This document shows, piece by piece, positions 47,290 to 55,421 of a DNA stretch of 64,000 bases; the first letter of the stretch is position 1, and each line of letters begins with the position of its first letter. Origin of the DNA: SXXH01 sp041165735 (GTDB taxonomy: Bacteria; Planctomycetota; UBA1135; GCA-002686595); NCBI GenBank assembly GCA_046341775.1, contig JBKDQQ010000045.1, positions 1 to 64,000 on the forward strand, written 5' to 3'. The position numbers and the translations under genes were made by a program. The notes below the pieces were generated by a model. It saw only the letters and a program-made list of their open reading frames with translations, was not told the origin of the DNA and ran no database searches.

Positions 47290-49022
47290 AGCTGCGCGGC
47301 CTGCTGGTGCTCGTCGCGCTGCTCGCCGGCCTGTGGGTCGCGTGGCGCCTTGTGGAAGGCGAAGAGCGCCGCGTGGAAGCCGACCTCGATCGCGCCCTGG
47401 TCGAGGGCGTGCACGAGGCCGACGTGGTCGGCGTGCGCCTCGAGAGCGTCGAGCGCGACTACATCGCCGAGTTCCGCCGCACCGCCGACGGATCGGGCTG
47501 GGGCATGACGTCCCCATGGGACGCGCGCGCCGACGCGGGGCTCGTCTCGAGCCTCGTGTCCGTGTGCCTGTCGCGCCGCGGCGTCGTCGTGGCCGACGCC
47601 GACCTCTCCGGATTGGAGCTCGACCCGCCGCGCCACGAGGTGCGGTTGCGCCTCGCCGACGGCGAGGAGCGGCGCGTGCGGGTGGGGCGCGTCGATCTCG
47701 ACGCCCAACGCGTGTGGGCCTGGAGCGAAGGACGCGCGATGCTCGTGTTGCGCGACCTCGAGACCTTGACCGATCGCATGCTCGACGAGTGGCTGTCGCG
47801 CAACTTGACCGACCTCGACTCGCGCCAGGTCGTGCGCGTCGAACGCCAGGGGCGCCATGCGAGCGGGGGCGTCGAGGCGGACCTCGCGCTGGACGCCGGT
47901 CTCTCCGGCGGCGAATGGCGCCTCCAGTCGCCATGGCGCGCGCGCGCCGATCCGCAGGCCATCGAACTGCTCGCGCAACTCGCGGCGGGCTTGCGCGTCG
48001 AGCACTTCGTCGACCTGGGCGTGCGCACGCGGGCCGAACTGGGCCTCGACCCGCCGCGCTTCTCGCTCGTCGCCACCACGCTGCGCGACGAACGCGCGCG
48101 CTTGTCCTTCGGTGGGGATCTCGAGGGACGCTTGCTGGTCGCCTCCGACCAGCGTCCGTGGTCCGGGCTGGCCGAGCCCGAGGTGGTGGAGCTCGCCACC
48201 GCGCCCGCGCTCGAGTTCGTCGACCTCGTCGCGTGGCGCGTGCCGCGGGCGCAGGTGGACGAGTTGGTGGTGGAGCGCCAAGGAGAGCGCACCGAGCTGC
48301 GGCGCGCCGCCGCGGGTTGGAGCGTCGCGCAAGGCCGGGCGCGCGAGGGGTACGCCGAAGCGTTCCACCCGGCCGAGGAGTCGCGCGTGCAGGCGCTGCT
48401 GGCGCTGTTCGAAGGCCTGCGGTTCTCGAGCATGCGGCCGGGGCTGGAGCTCGAAGCGCGCGCTACGGATGGCGGCGCGTGGCTCGGCGGGCGCGGCGCG
48501 CGCTTCGGCGTCGAGTTCGGGCCGGAATGGAGCGAGCCGGGCGCGACGCCGCTCTTGCGGGCGCGGCGCGAGGGCGAGGACCTCGTCGCCCTCTTCGATC
48601 CGCGCTTCGCGCTCGAGCTCGAGCGCGCCACGAAGAACCTGTGGAGCCTCGCCATCCTTGCGGTGGACGAGGTGCGCTTGCGCGCGCTGGTCCTGCTGGT
48701 CGACGGTCGCGAGCGCCGCTACGAGCGCGGACGCAAGGGTCGCTGGACGCTCGCCGGCCACGACACCGAGGCCGTCGAGCTCTTCGAGGTGCTCGATCCC
48801 GTGTTGTTTCTGCGGGCCACCGAGCACGTGGGGGACGCGGAAGGGCGCTCGCCCCTGGCGCAGGGCGTCGAGGTGCGCCTGCTCGGAGAAGGCGAGGTGG
48901 TGGCGAGCTTCGTCGCGGGCCTCGACCAGGACGGACGAGCGGCCGTCGATTGCGCCGGTCGGCGCAGCCTCCTGCGCGAGACGGAGCTGCCGGCGCGGCT
49001 GCGGGCCATCGCCCTGCGTTGA
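47286..49022 (+). CDS. DUF4340 domain protein of the Gld-like ABC operon
   Basis: 578 residues: an N-terminal membrane anchor ('LLVLVALLAGLWVAWRL') and a long beta-rich extracytoplasmic part of repeated DUF4340 units ('WGMTSPWDARADAGLVSSLV', 'WRLQSPWRARADPQAIELL', each followed by 'LGLDPPRF'-like strands). The two 'SPW.ARAD' repeats are clear evidence of internal duplication. Families of this kind almost always follow GldG-like genes, so it is presumably a periplasmic part of the transporter. GTG start overlaps the previous stop. It is the last gene of the operon; the PilZ gene is convergent. Confidence 0.85.
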   Translation: MKLRGLLVLVALLAGLWVAWRLVEGEERRVEADLDRALVEGVHEADVVGVRLESVERDYIAEFRRTADGSGWGMTSPWDARADAGLVSSLVSVCLSRRGVVVADADLSGLELDPPRHEVRLRLADGEERRVRVGRVDLDAQRVWAWSEGRAMLVLRDLETLTDRMLDEWLSRNLTDLDSRQVVRVERQGRHASGGVEADLALDAGLSGGEWRLQSPWRARADPQAIELLAQLAAGLRVEHFVDLGVRTRAELGLDPPRFSLVATTLRDERARLSFGGDLEGRLLVASDQRPWSGLAEPEVVELATAPALEFVDLVAWRVPRAQVDELVVERQGERTELRRAAAGWSVAQGRAREGYAEAFHPAEESRVQALLALFEGLRFSSMRPGLELEARATDGGAWLGGRGARFGVEFGPEWSEPGATPLLRARREGEDLVALFDPRFALELERATKNLWSLAILAVDEVRLRALVLLVDGRERRYERGRKGRWTLAGHDTEAVELFEVLDPVLFLRATEHVGDAEGRSPLAQGVEVRLLGEGEVVASFVAGLDQDGRAAVDCAGRRSLLRETELPARLRAIALR

Positions 49023-49075
49023 CCCTGCGCTGGAGCCTGTGCTGGAGCCGTGCAGCGGCGGTGCGCGGCGCGTCC

Positions 49076-49465
49076 TCAGGCCGAGGCGGACTTGCGGGCG
49101 GAGTCGGCCGCCTTCTGGGCCACGTACTCCTCGAGGAGCTCGCGGTCCGACTCGCGCATGTCGTGCAGGAACACCGCGACTTCCCAGTGGTCGACGAGCT
49201 TCGAGATCTTCTCGCAGCGCACCACCGCGCCGCTGCCCTTGATCAGGTGCTTGCCGAGCGGCAGCGCCACCTCGAGCACCGTCATCATCGGCAGGGGCTG
49301 GTCCATGTAGAAGCACACGCCGGCGCGCGACACGTCGCGCATGCGCGCCTGCACCGGACCCTTGGAGGTCTCCAGCGTGATGGGGAGGTCGGCGTCGACG
49401 CGGGTCCAGCGACGACGCTCGGCGCCGGTCTTCTTGCGGACGGATTCGGGATGGGAGGAAGTCAC
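49076..49465 (-). CDS. PilZ domain protein
   Basis: 129-residue single PilZ domain, the c-di-GMP receptor fold. The RxxxR site is 'RRRWTRVDADLPI' and the second ligand motif 'DVSRAGVCFYM' (D-x-S-x-x-G), both intact, so binding is likely. The rest continues as the six-stranded barrel and a C-terminal helix 'RESDRELLEEYVAQKA'. GTG 49465 is six bases after a -10-like TACCCT. A single-gene unit with no diguanylate cyclase near by. Confidence 0.88.
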   Translation of the reverse strand: MTSSHPESVRKKTGAERRRWTRVDADLPITLETSKGPVQARMRDVSRAGVCFYMDQPLPMMTVLEVALPLGKHLIKGSGAVVRCEKISKLVDHWEVAVFLHDMRESDRELLEEYVAQKAADSARKSASA

Positions 49466-49787
49466 GAGCTAAGGGTACTCCGGCTGGTAGACCTTCCTAG
49501 TCTAGGGGTTGCGCCCGCCATGGGAAGCAGGCGTGCAACCCGACTTCCCGTCTTCTAGACTGCGGCCTCCCGGGGCCCCGCGCGGGCCTTCCCGGGCCGA
49601 TCCGGCCCCGCGGCCGGCCCGCCTGCCACACCGCCGCGTCGCGGTCGGTCGCTCGCGGGCGCGTCCGGGGGGCCCCGCGACTCGCGGCCGCGCGCCGCGG
49701 ACGCGCCGGATCGGGCACCACCGCCACCACATGGTCGGCCTCGCCGAGGCCGCACCCCGAGAGACAGTCGAGGACGCACGAGCACCC
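49466..49787. other. Intergenic region between PilZ gene and ssb
   Basis: About 320 bases, very GC-rich, with no supportable gene. It must carry the divergent PilZ and ssb promoters. A TAGACT hexamer at 49555-49560 is a candidate -10 for ssb and would give a leader of about 220 bases, unlike most other genes here. Confidence 0.4.
49472..49477 (-). promoter_or_regulatory. -10-like hexamer TACCCT, 6 bases before the PilZ gene
   Basis: On the minus strand TACCCT ends six bases before GTG 49465, supporting this unusual start codon. Confidence 0.45.
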
Positions 49788-50246
49788 ATGGCGAGCTTCA
49801 ACAAAGTCATCCTGATGGGCAACCTGACCCGCGACCCCGAGCTGCGCTTCACCGGCAACAACATGGCCGTGTGCAAGTTCGGCCTGGCGGTCAACCGCCG
49901 TTTCAAGGATGGCGCCACGGGCGAGTGGAAGGAGGAGCCCACCTTCGTCGACGTGACGATCTTCGGCTCGCGCGCCGAGCCGTTCGCCCGCTACCACAAG
50001 AAGGGCAAGCCGGCCTTCATCGAAGGTTCGTTGCGGCTCGACACGTGGGAGGACAAGAACGGCGGCGGCAAGCGCAGCAAGTTGTACGTCGTGGCCGACA
50101 CCTGGGAGTTCGTCGGCGGCGGCCGCGAGGAAGGCGGCGCCGGCGGCGGCCATGAGCGCGGTGGAGCGATGCGCTCGTCGGATGCCGGTGGTGGCGAGTG
50201 GGGCGGCGGCGGCGAACCGATGTCGCCGGACGACACCCCGTTCTGA
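49788..50246 (+). CDS. ssb: Single-stranded DNA-binding protein
   Basis: 152-residue SSB. The OB fold is complete: 'ASFNKVILMGNLTRDPELRFT', 'FGLAVNRRFKDGATGEWKEEPTFVDVTIFG', 'KGKPAFIEGSLRLDTWEDK'. A Gly-rich flexible linker leads to the acidic tip 'MSPDDTPF', which docks DNA-processing enzymes. It stands alone instead of between rpsF and rpsR. ATG 49788 is the only start that preserves the first strand. 48 bases separate it from the MoaD-MoaE fusion. Confidence 0.95.
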   Translation: MASFNKVILMGNLTRDPELRFTGNNMAVCKFGLAVNRRFKDGATGEWKEEPTFVDVTIFGSRAEPFARYHKKGKPAFIEGSLRLDTWEDKNGGGKRSKLYVVADTWEFVGGGREEGGAGGGHERGGAMRSSDAGGGEWGGGGEPMSPDDTPF

Positions 50247-50294
50247 TCCGAGCGCGGTGCGTCCCGAGGTCGGCGCCGCGTCGCGACCAGATCC

Positions 50295-50984
50295 ATGCGA
50301 CTCAAGCTGCGCCTCTACGCCTCGCTGCGCGAGCGCGCCGGCCGCGACGAGCTGGTGCTCGAGCTGCCGGGCGACTCCATCTCCTCCACGCGCCTGCGCG
50401 CCGAGGTCGAGCGGGCCCATCCCGAACTCGGCTCGCTCGAGCACGCGGCCCTCGTCGTGGGGACCGACTACGTGCGCGGCGAGCGGCTTCTCGCGGAGGG
50501 CGACGACGTGGCGCTGCTGCCTCCGGTCTCCGGTGGCGAGGCGGGCGGCGCGGTCGACGAGCCAGGCTTGTTCGCGTTGGTCGCAGGCGTCTTGCGGCCG
50601 GAGGAGTGGACGCGCCTCGTCGAGCACCCTTCGTGCGGCGCGGTGTGCTCGTGCGTGGGGCGCACGCGCGCCGAGAACCGCGGTTTGCGGGTCGTGCGAC
50701 TCGAGTACGAGTCCTTCGCGGCCATGACAGGACCGGAGATGGCGCGCATCTTCGCGCGCGCGCGAGCCGCGCTGCCCGGCGCCGCCTTGCGCATGGTGGT
50801 CGCGCACAAGGTCGGCATGGTCGAGGTCGGCGCGCCCTCGGTGGTGGTGGCGGTGGCGAGTCCGCACCGCGACGACGCCTTCCGCGCCTGCCGCTTCCTG
50901 ATCGACGAGCTGAAGCAGTCGCTGCCGATCTGGAAGAAGGAAGTGTACGCCGACGGGCACCATTGGATCGGAGATCGTTCGTGA
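50295..50984 (+). CDS. Molybdopterin synthase MoaD-MoaE fusion
   Basis: 229 residues. Residues 1-81 are MoaD, the ubiquitin-like sulfur carrier ('KLRLYASLRERAGRDELVL', 'LLPPVSGG'), whose GG normally is the free C-terminus. Here GG (80-81) is followed by a short linker 'EAGGAVDEPG' and then a full MoaE domain: 'GAVCSCVGRTRAENRG', 'HKVGMVEVGAPSVVVAVASPHRDDAF', 'LKQSLPIWKKEVYADG' with the conserved lysines. To be thiocarboxylated the GG must be freed by cleavage, as for MoaX-type fusions. The stop overlaps the next gene (GTGA). No other moa genes are in the window. Confidence 0.9.
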   Translation: MRLKLRLYASLRERAGRDELVLELPGDSISSTRLRAEVERAHPELGSLEHAALVVGTDYVRGERLLAEGDDVALLPPVSGGEAGGAVDEPGLFALVAGVLRPEEWTRLVEHPSCGAVCSCVGRTRAENRGLRVVRLEYESFAAMTGPEMARIFARARAALPGAALRMVVAHKVGMVEVGAPSVVVAVASPHRDDAFRACRFLIDELKQSLPIWKKEVYADGHHWIGDRS

Positions 50985-51643
50985 TCGAAGTGCACGTGCA
51001 TCCCGTGACTCCCTTCGAGCAGAACTGCTCGATCCTCGTGTGCGGCGCGACCAAGGAAGCCGTGGTCGTCGACCCGGGCGGCGACGCGCGCGGCATCGCC
51101 GCGTTCCTGGAGCAGTTGGGCGCGAAGCCGGTGGCCATCTGGTTGACGCACGCGCACCTGGACCACGCCGCCGCCACCAAGGAGCTGTCCGAGCTGCTCG
51201 GGCTGCCGATCCTCGGACCGCACGAGGACGATCGCTTCTGGATCGAGCTCCTGCCCGAGCAGGCGCGCATGTACGGCTTCCCGCCCGCGCGGAGCTTCGA
51301 GCCGACGCGCTTCCTCGTCGACGGCGAGACGCTGGAAGTCGGCGAGGAGAAGTTCGTCGTGCGCCATTGCCCGGGACACACGCCGGGGCATGTCGTCTTC
51401 CACAACAAGGCGGCGCGACTCGCCATCGTGGGGGACGTGCTGTTCGACGGCTCGATCGGGCGCACGGACTTCCCGCGGGGCGACTACGCCACCTTGATCC
51501 GCTCGATCAAGGAGCGCGTGCTCCCGATGGGCGACGACACGACCTTCCTGCCCGGGCACGGCGGCACCTCGACGCTCGGCGCCCAGCGGCGCGGGAACCC
51601 CTTCCTCGTCCATCCCGAACGCCACGGGCCATGGGACGGTTGA
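50981..51643 (+). CDS. Metallo-beta-lactamase fold hydrolase, glyoxalase II-like
   Basis: 220-residue binuclear zinc hydrolase. The THAHLDHAA motif (56-64) gives HxHxDH; further ligands are in 'VRHCPGHTPGHVVFH', 'IVGDVLFDGSIGRTD' and 'TTFLPGHGGTSTLG'. This is the small YcbL/glyoxalase II-like class that hydrolyses thioesters or related compounds. GTG start overlaps the MoaD-MoaE stop, so a link to sulfur chemistry is possible but unproven. Confidence 0.9.
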   Translation: MIEVHVHPVTPFEQNCSILVCGATKEAVVVDPGGDARGIAAFLEQLGAKPVAIWLTHAHLDHAAATKELSELLGLPILGPHEDDRFWIELLPEQARMYGFPPARSFEPTRFLVDGETLEVGEEKFVVRHCPGHTPGHVVFHNKAARLAIVGDVLFDGSIGRTDFPRGDYATLIRSIKERVLPMGDDTTFLPGHGGTSTLGAQRRGNPFLVHPERHGPWDG

Positions 51644-51700
51644 GCGCGCCGGCGGCGCGCGCGAGCTGGAGCGCAGGTGCCGCGGCGGGGTGCGGTTCGC

Positions 51701-51706
51701 TATCCT
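51701..51706 (+). promoter_or_regulatory. -10-like hexamer TATCCT, 10 bases before the ETF-QO gene
   Basis: TATCCT ends ten bases before ATG 51717, favouring this start over the in-frame codon at 51690, which lies upstream of the hexamer. Confidence 0.4.
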
Positions 51707-51716
51707 CCTCGGCACG

Positions 51717-53423
51717 ATGAACCACCTGCGCCAGCATTCGTGGAACAAGCAGGGCGTCGAGCGCGAGACGCTCGAGGTCGATGTGTGCCTGGTCGGCGGC
51801 GGCGCCGCGAACCTTTCCTGCGCCATCGCCATGGCGCGCGAGTTCCAGCGCCTCGGGCAGGCCGACAAGACGATCCTCGTGCTCGAGAAGGCCGAGGACG
51901 TCGGCTACCACACGCTGTCGGGTGCGGTGATGAACCCGCGGGCGCTCAAGGAGCTCTTCCCCGATTGGAAGGAGCAGGGCTTCCCGATCCTGTCGGAGGT
52001 CGGCCCCGATGGCATGTGGTGGCTGTCGAAGACCGGCAAGCGCGAGTTCAACGGCAAGCTGTGCCCGCCGCAGTTGCAGAACCACGGCAACTGGATCGTG
52101 TCGATGCACGAGGTCGTGCGTTGGCTGAAGGAGAAGGCCGAGGCGCTCGGCGTGCAGGTGTACCCAGGCTTCGCCGCGGCCGAGATCCTGTTCGAGGGCG
52201 AAGGAGCGGAGGAGCGCGTCGTCGGCATCCAGACGCGCGACACGGGCATCGACAAGCACGGCGAGATGAAGGGCTCGTACGCGCCCGGCATGAACGTGCG
52301 CGCCAAGGTGGTCGTTTTCGGCGAGGGCGCGCGCGGACACCTCGCCAAGCACTTGGTCAAGCGCCACAAGCTCGACGAGGGCCGCAATCCCCAGACCTAC
52401 GGCACCGGCATCAAGGAGATCTGGGAGGTCGCGCCCGAGATCGCCGCGCAGTGGAAGGGGCGCGTCGTGCACACCGGCGGCCACCCGCTGGGATTCGACG
52501 GCTACGGCGGATCGTGGATCTACGGCCTGCCGAACAACCAATTGTCCATCGGCTACGTGGTCGGACTGGACCACCACGACGCCAAGCTCGATCCGCACGC
52601 GTTGTTCACGCAGTGGAAGCAGCATCCCGCCATCGCGGCGCTGCTCGCGGGCGGCAAGCTCGTGCGCTACGGCGCAAAGACCATCCCGGAAGGCGGCTGG
52701 TACGCCATGCCCAAGCTCTTCGGCAACGGCTACGTGCTGGTCGGGGACACGGCCGGATTCCTCGACACCTCGCGCCTCAAGGGCGTGCACCTCGCCATGA
52801 AGAGCGGCATGCTCGCTGGCGCGGCGGTGGCCGAGGCCGTGGCCGCCGGCGACTGCTCCGACGCGAAGCTCGCGCGCTACGCAGAACTGGTCGAGGGTTC
52901 GTGGGCCAAGGAGGAGCTGTGGAAGGTGCGCAACTGGCGCCAGGCCTTCGACCAAGGCTTCCTCGCCGGCATGCTCGACGCGGGCGTGCAGATGATCACC
53001 GGCGGACGCGGCCTCGTGGCGCGTCGCAAGGGCCACGCCGACCACTCGACGACGCGCCCCGTCGCGCAGTCGCGGATGGAGGCGCCCAAGTTCGACGGCG
53101 TGCTCGCCTTCGACAAGCTGACGGACGTCTACAGCTCGGGCACGATGCACGAGGAGGACCAGCCGCCGCACCTGCTGGTGCTCGATCCGTCGATCTGCGT
53201 CGAGCGTTGCACCAAGGAGTACGGCAACCCCTGCCAGCACTTCTGCCCGGCCGCCGTGTACGAATGGCCCAAGGGCGATGGCGGCTCGAGCGGCGCCAAG
53301 GGCCCGATCGTCAACTTCAGCAACTGCGTCCACTGCAAGACCTGCGACATCGCCGATCCGTACCAGAACATCGAATGGGTCGTGCCCGAAGGCGGCGGCG
53401 GCCCCAAGTACGTCGGCATGTGA
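51717..53423 (+). CDS. Electron-transfer flavoprotein-ubiquinone oxidoreductase
   Basis: 568-residue flavoprotein passing electrons from ETF to the quinone pool. FAD motif 'VDVCLVGGGAANLSCAIAMA'; 'YHTLSGAVMNPRAL'; quinone/membrane-binding part with 'GGWYAMPKLFGNGYVLVGDTAGFLD' and 'GVHLAMKSGMLA'. C-terminal ferredoxin-like 4Fe-4S cysteines occur in 'CVERC', 'NPCQHFCPAAVYE' and 'NCVHCKTCDIADP'. Length and order are standard for ETF-QO. No etfAB genes lie next to it in this window. It is monomeric on the inner face of the cytoplasmic membrane in known cases. Confidence 0.93.
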   Translation: MNHLRQHSWNKQGVERETLEVDVCLVGGGAANLSCAIAMAREFQRLGQADKTILVLEKAEDVGYHTLSGAVMNPRALKELFPDWKEQGFPILSEVGPDGMWWLSKTGKREFNGKLCPPQLQNHGNWIVSMHEVVRWLKEKAEALGVQVYPGFAAAEILFEGEGAEERVVGIQTRDTGIDKHGEMKGSYAPGMNVRAKVVVFGEGARGHLAKHLVKRHKLDEGRNPQTYGTGIKEIWEVAPEIAAQWKGRVVHTGGHPLGFDGYGGSWIYGLPNNQLSIGYVVGLDHHDAKLDPHALFTQWKQHPAIAALLAGGKLVRYGAKTIPEGGWYAMPKLFGNGYVLVGDTAGFLDTSRLKGVHLAMKSGMLAGAAVAEAVAAGDCSDAKLARYAELVEGSWAKEELWKVRNWRQAFDQGFLAGMLDAGVQMITGGRGLVARRKGHADHSTTRPVAQSRMEAPKFDGVLAFDKLTDVYSSGTMHEEDQPPHLLVLDPSICVERCTKEYGNPCQHFCPAAVYEWPKGDGGSSGAKGPIVNFSNCVHCKTCDIADPYQNIEWVVPEGGGGPKYVGM

Positions 53424-53493
53424 CGCCCGCCCACCGTCCGCGGCACGGGCGCGCATGGCCCGCGCCGCGCGGCGTGTCCGATTTCCTTGACAG

Positions 53494-53512
53494 GCCGGCC
53501 CCGCAGGCCGGC
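53494..53512 (+). terminator. Hairpin between ETF-QO and pepA
   Basis: A 7-bp perfect stem GCCGGCC/GGCCGGC with a 5-base loop. The 16 bases just before it (53476-53491, ending CTTGAC) look like a decayed GTCAAG-N4-CTTGAC element, matching the layout after pepA. Confidence 0.45.
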
Positions 53513-53526
53513 TTCAACACCACTAG

Positions 53527-54987
53527 ATGAAGCTCACCACGCACGACTACGCCGGCAAGCCGGTCCCCGCCAACCTCCACGTCGTCCTCGTCGAGGAGGG
53601 CGGCAAGCCGGTCCTCCCCAAGGGCCTCGACGTGCCGGCGCACGCCTTCGCGAACTTCAAGGGCGAGTTCCGCGAGACGCGCCTCGCCGACTGCGTCGAC
53701 GGCTCGGGGCTGTACGTGCTGGCGGTCGGCGCCGGCAAGCTGGAGTCCTTCGACGCCGAGCGGGCGCGCCGGGTCGCGGCCGTCGCCGTGCAGAAGGCCG
53801 AGTCCGCGCAGGTCCAGACGGTCGCGGTCCACTACGCGCGCTCCATGCAGGACAAGGTGGGGCCGCACGCCTTCGGCGCGGCCTGCGCCGAGGGCTCGCG
53901 CCTCGGCTCGTACCGCTTCGACAAGCGCAAGACCAAGCCCAAGGCGCGCAAGCTGCAGCACGTGGCCTGGTCGGCGCAGGGTGCGCAGTACGTGCAGGGC
54001 TTCGCGCGCGGCCTGGCCTCGGCCGACGCCTGCTGCTTCGTGCGCGACCTGCAGAACGAGCCGGCCAACCTGATGACGCCGCGCGACCTCGCCGCCGCCG
54101 CGAAGTCGCTCGCCAAGGGCCCGCGCCTCAAGTGCACCGTGCTCGAGCCCGCCGCCATGAAGAAGCTCGGCATGGGCCTCTTGCTCGGCGTCGCCAACGG
54201 CTCCGACGAGCCGGCGCGCTTCATCCACCTCGTCTACAAGCCCAAGGGCAAGGCGAAGGGCCGCGTGTGCCTCGTCGGCAAGGGCCTGACCTTCGACTCG
54301 GGCGGCATCTCGATCAAGCCCTCGGCCAAGATGGACGAGATGCGCTTCGACATGTCGGGCGGCGCCGCCGTGCTGGGCGTGTTCCATGCGCTGCGCACCC
54401 TCGACGTGCCGTGGGAAGTCCACGGTCTCGTGGCCGCGACCGAGAACATGCCCAACGGACGCGCCACCAAGCCGGGCGACATCCACGTCGCCATGGACGG
54501 CACCACGGTCGAGGTGCTGAACACCGACGCCGAAGGCCGACTCGTGCTCGCCGACGCCTTGTGCTACGCGCGCACGAAGGTCAAGCCCGACACGATCGTG
54601 GACCTCGCCACGCTCACGGGCGCGGTGGTCACGGCGCTCGGACACGAGATGGCCGGGCTGTTCGCCAGCACCGCCGCGCTCGAGTCGCAGTTGCGCGCGG
54701 CCGGCGACGAGTGCGGCGAGCGCCTGTGGCCCCTGCCGCTGACCGACGTCCACAAGGACGGCATGAAGGGCGCCTTCGCCGACCTGAAGAACATCTCCGG
54801 GGGCGACATGGGCGCGGGCTCCTCGGCGGGCGCGGCGTTCCTCGCGCACTTCGCCGGGGATGTCGAGTGGGCGCACCTCGACATCGCCGGCGTGGCTTGG
54901 GGCGGATCGGCGCGCGATTGGACCGGCGGCCCCATGGGCTCCGGCTTCGGCGCCCGACTCCTCTTGCGCTGGCTCGAGACGCGCTGA
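53527..54987 (+). CDS. pepA: Leucyl aminopeptidase (M17)
   Basis: 486-residue cytosol aminopeptidase releasing N-terminal residues. The signature 'NTDAEGRLVLADAL' and metal-site stretches 'GKGLTFDSGGISIKPSAKM' and 'MRFDMSGGAAVLGVFHAL' are intact; 'GSARDWTGGPMGSGF' is the C-terminal site. Normally a hexamer with two metals. An N-terminal domain of ~160 residues precedes the catalytic part. The start ATG 53527 follows a CTAG; the unit ends with two stem-loops 14 bases after the stop. Single-gene unit between ETF-QO and tRNA-Leu. Confidence 0.94.
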   Translation: MKLTTHDYAGKPVPANLHVVLVEEGGKPVLPKGLDVPAHAFANFKGEFRETRLADCVDGSGLYVLAVGAGKLESFDAERARRVAAVAVQKAESAQVQTVAVHYARSMQDKVGPHAFGAACAEGSRLGSYRFDKRKTKPKARKLQHVAWSAQGAQYVQGFARGLASADACCFVRDLQNEPANLMTPRDLAAAAKSLAKGPRLKCTVLEPAAMKKLGMGLLLGVANGSDEPARFIHLVYKPKGKAKGRVCLVGKGLTFDSGGISIKPSAKMDEMRFDMSGGAAVLGVFHALRTLDVPWEVHGLVAATENMPNGRATKPGDIHVAMDGTTVEVLNTDAEGRLVLADALCYARTKVKPDTIVDLATLTGAVVTALGHEMAGLFASTAALESQLRAAGDECGERLWPLPLTDVHKDGMKGAFADLKNISGGDMGAGSSAGAAFLAHFAGDVEWAHLDIAGVAWGGSARDWTGGPMGSGFGARLLLRWLETR

Positions 54988-55000
54988 GCCTGCGCGCGCC

Positions 55001-55048
55001 GTCAAGTGCTTTTGACAGGCCTCGCCGCGTCGATCCGCGGCGAGGCCT
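55001..55048. terminator. GTCAAG/TTTGAC stem-loop and adjoining 13-bp hairpin, bidirectional
   Basis: Starting 14 bases after the pepA stop: a 6-bp stem with one G-T wobble and a 4-base loop (55001-55016), directly followed by a perfect 13-bp stem with loop TCGATC (55017-55029 with 55036-55048). The region lies between two convergent genes (pepA and tRNA-Leu), so it probably ends both transcripts. Confidence 0.75.
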
Positions 55049-55075
55049 CGTCCTGCGTCCCGCGCGGAGCGGCGT

Positions 55076-55162
55076 TGGTGGGGGAAGGGGGGCTCGAACC
55101 CCCACGCCGTCGAAGGCTTCGGATTTTAAGTCCGATGCGTCTGCCGATTCCGCCATTCCCCC
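55076..55162 (-). tRNA. tRNA-Leu(TAA)
   Basis: 87 bases with encoded CCA and a long class II variable arm (GCC-TTCGAC-GGC). Acceptor GGGGGAA/TTCCCCC, anticodon stem TCGGA/TCCGA with loop CTTAAAA (anticodon TAA), T arm GGGGG-TTCGAGC-CCCCC, discriminator A. Confidence 0.97.
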
Positions 55163-55303
55163 GGCGCACGACCGTCCCAGACTAGGCTCTGCCGAGCGCC
55201 GCGGCGCGCGGCATTTCTCCGTCGGTCCTTGCGCAGTGCTCGCGGCGCGGCCCGCCCCGCCGCGTTTTTCCTCCAGTCGCCCGCCCCGAGGCGTCGAAGC
55301 AAG

Positions 55304-55331
55304 TTGACCGCGTCGAGGGCGGCGCTACACT
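55304..55331 (+). promoter_or_regulatory. Sigma-70-type promoter of tRNA-Cys
   Basis: TTGACC at 55304-55309 and TACACT at 55326-55331 are 16 bases apart; the tRNA begins 15 bases after the -10. This is the clearest -35/-10 pair in the window. Confidence 0.6.
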
Positions 55332-55346
55332 CTGCAGCCCTCGTTC

Positions 55347-55421
55347 GGCGGCGTAGCCAAGTGGTAAGGCAACGGATTGCAAATCCGTTATTCCCCGGTT
55401 CGATTCCGGGCGCCGCCTCCA
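55347..55421 (+). tRNA. tRNA-Cys(GCA)
   Basis: 75 bases with encoded CCA. Acceptor GGCGGCG/CGCCGCC with the discriminator U73 typical of cysteine tRNA, anticodon stem ACGGA/TCCGT with loop TTGCAAA (anticodon GCA), T arm CCCGG-TTCGATT-CCGGG. Confidence 0.97.
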
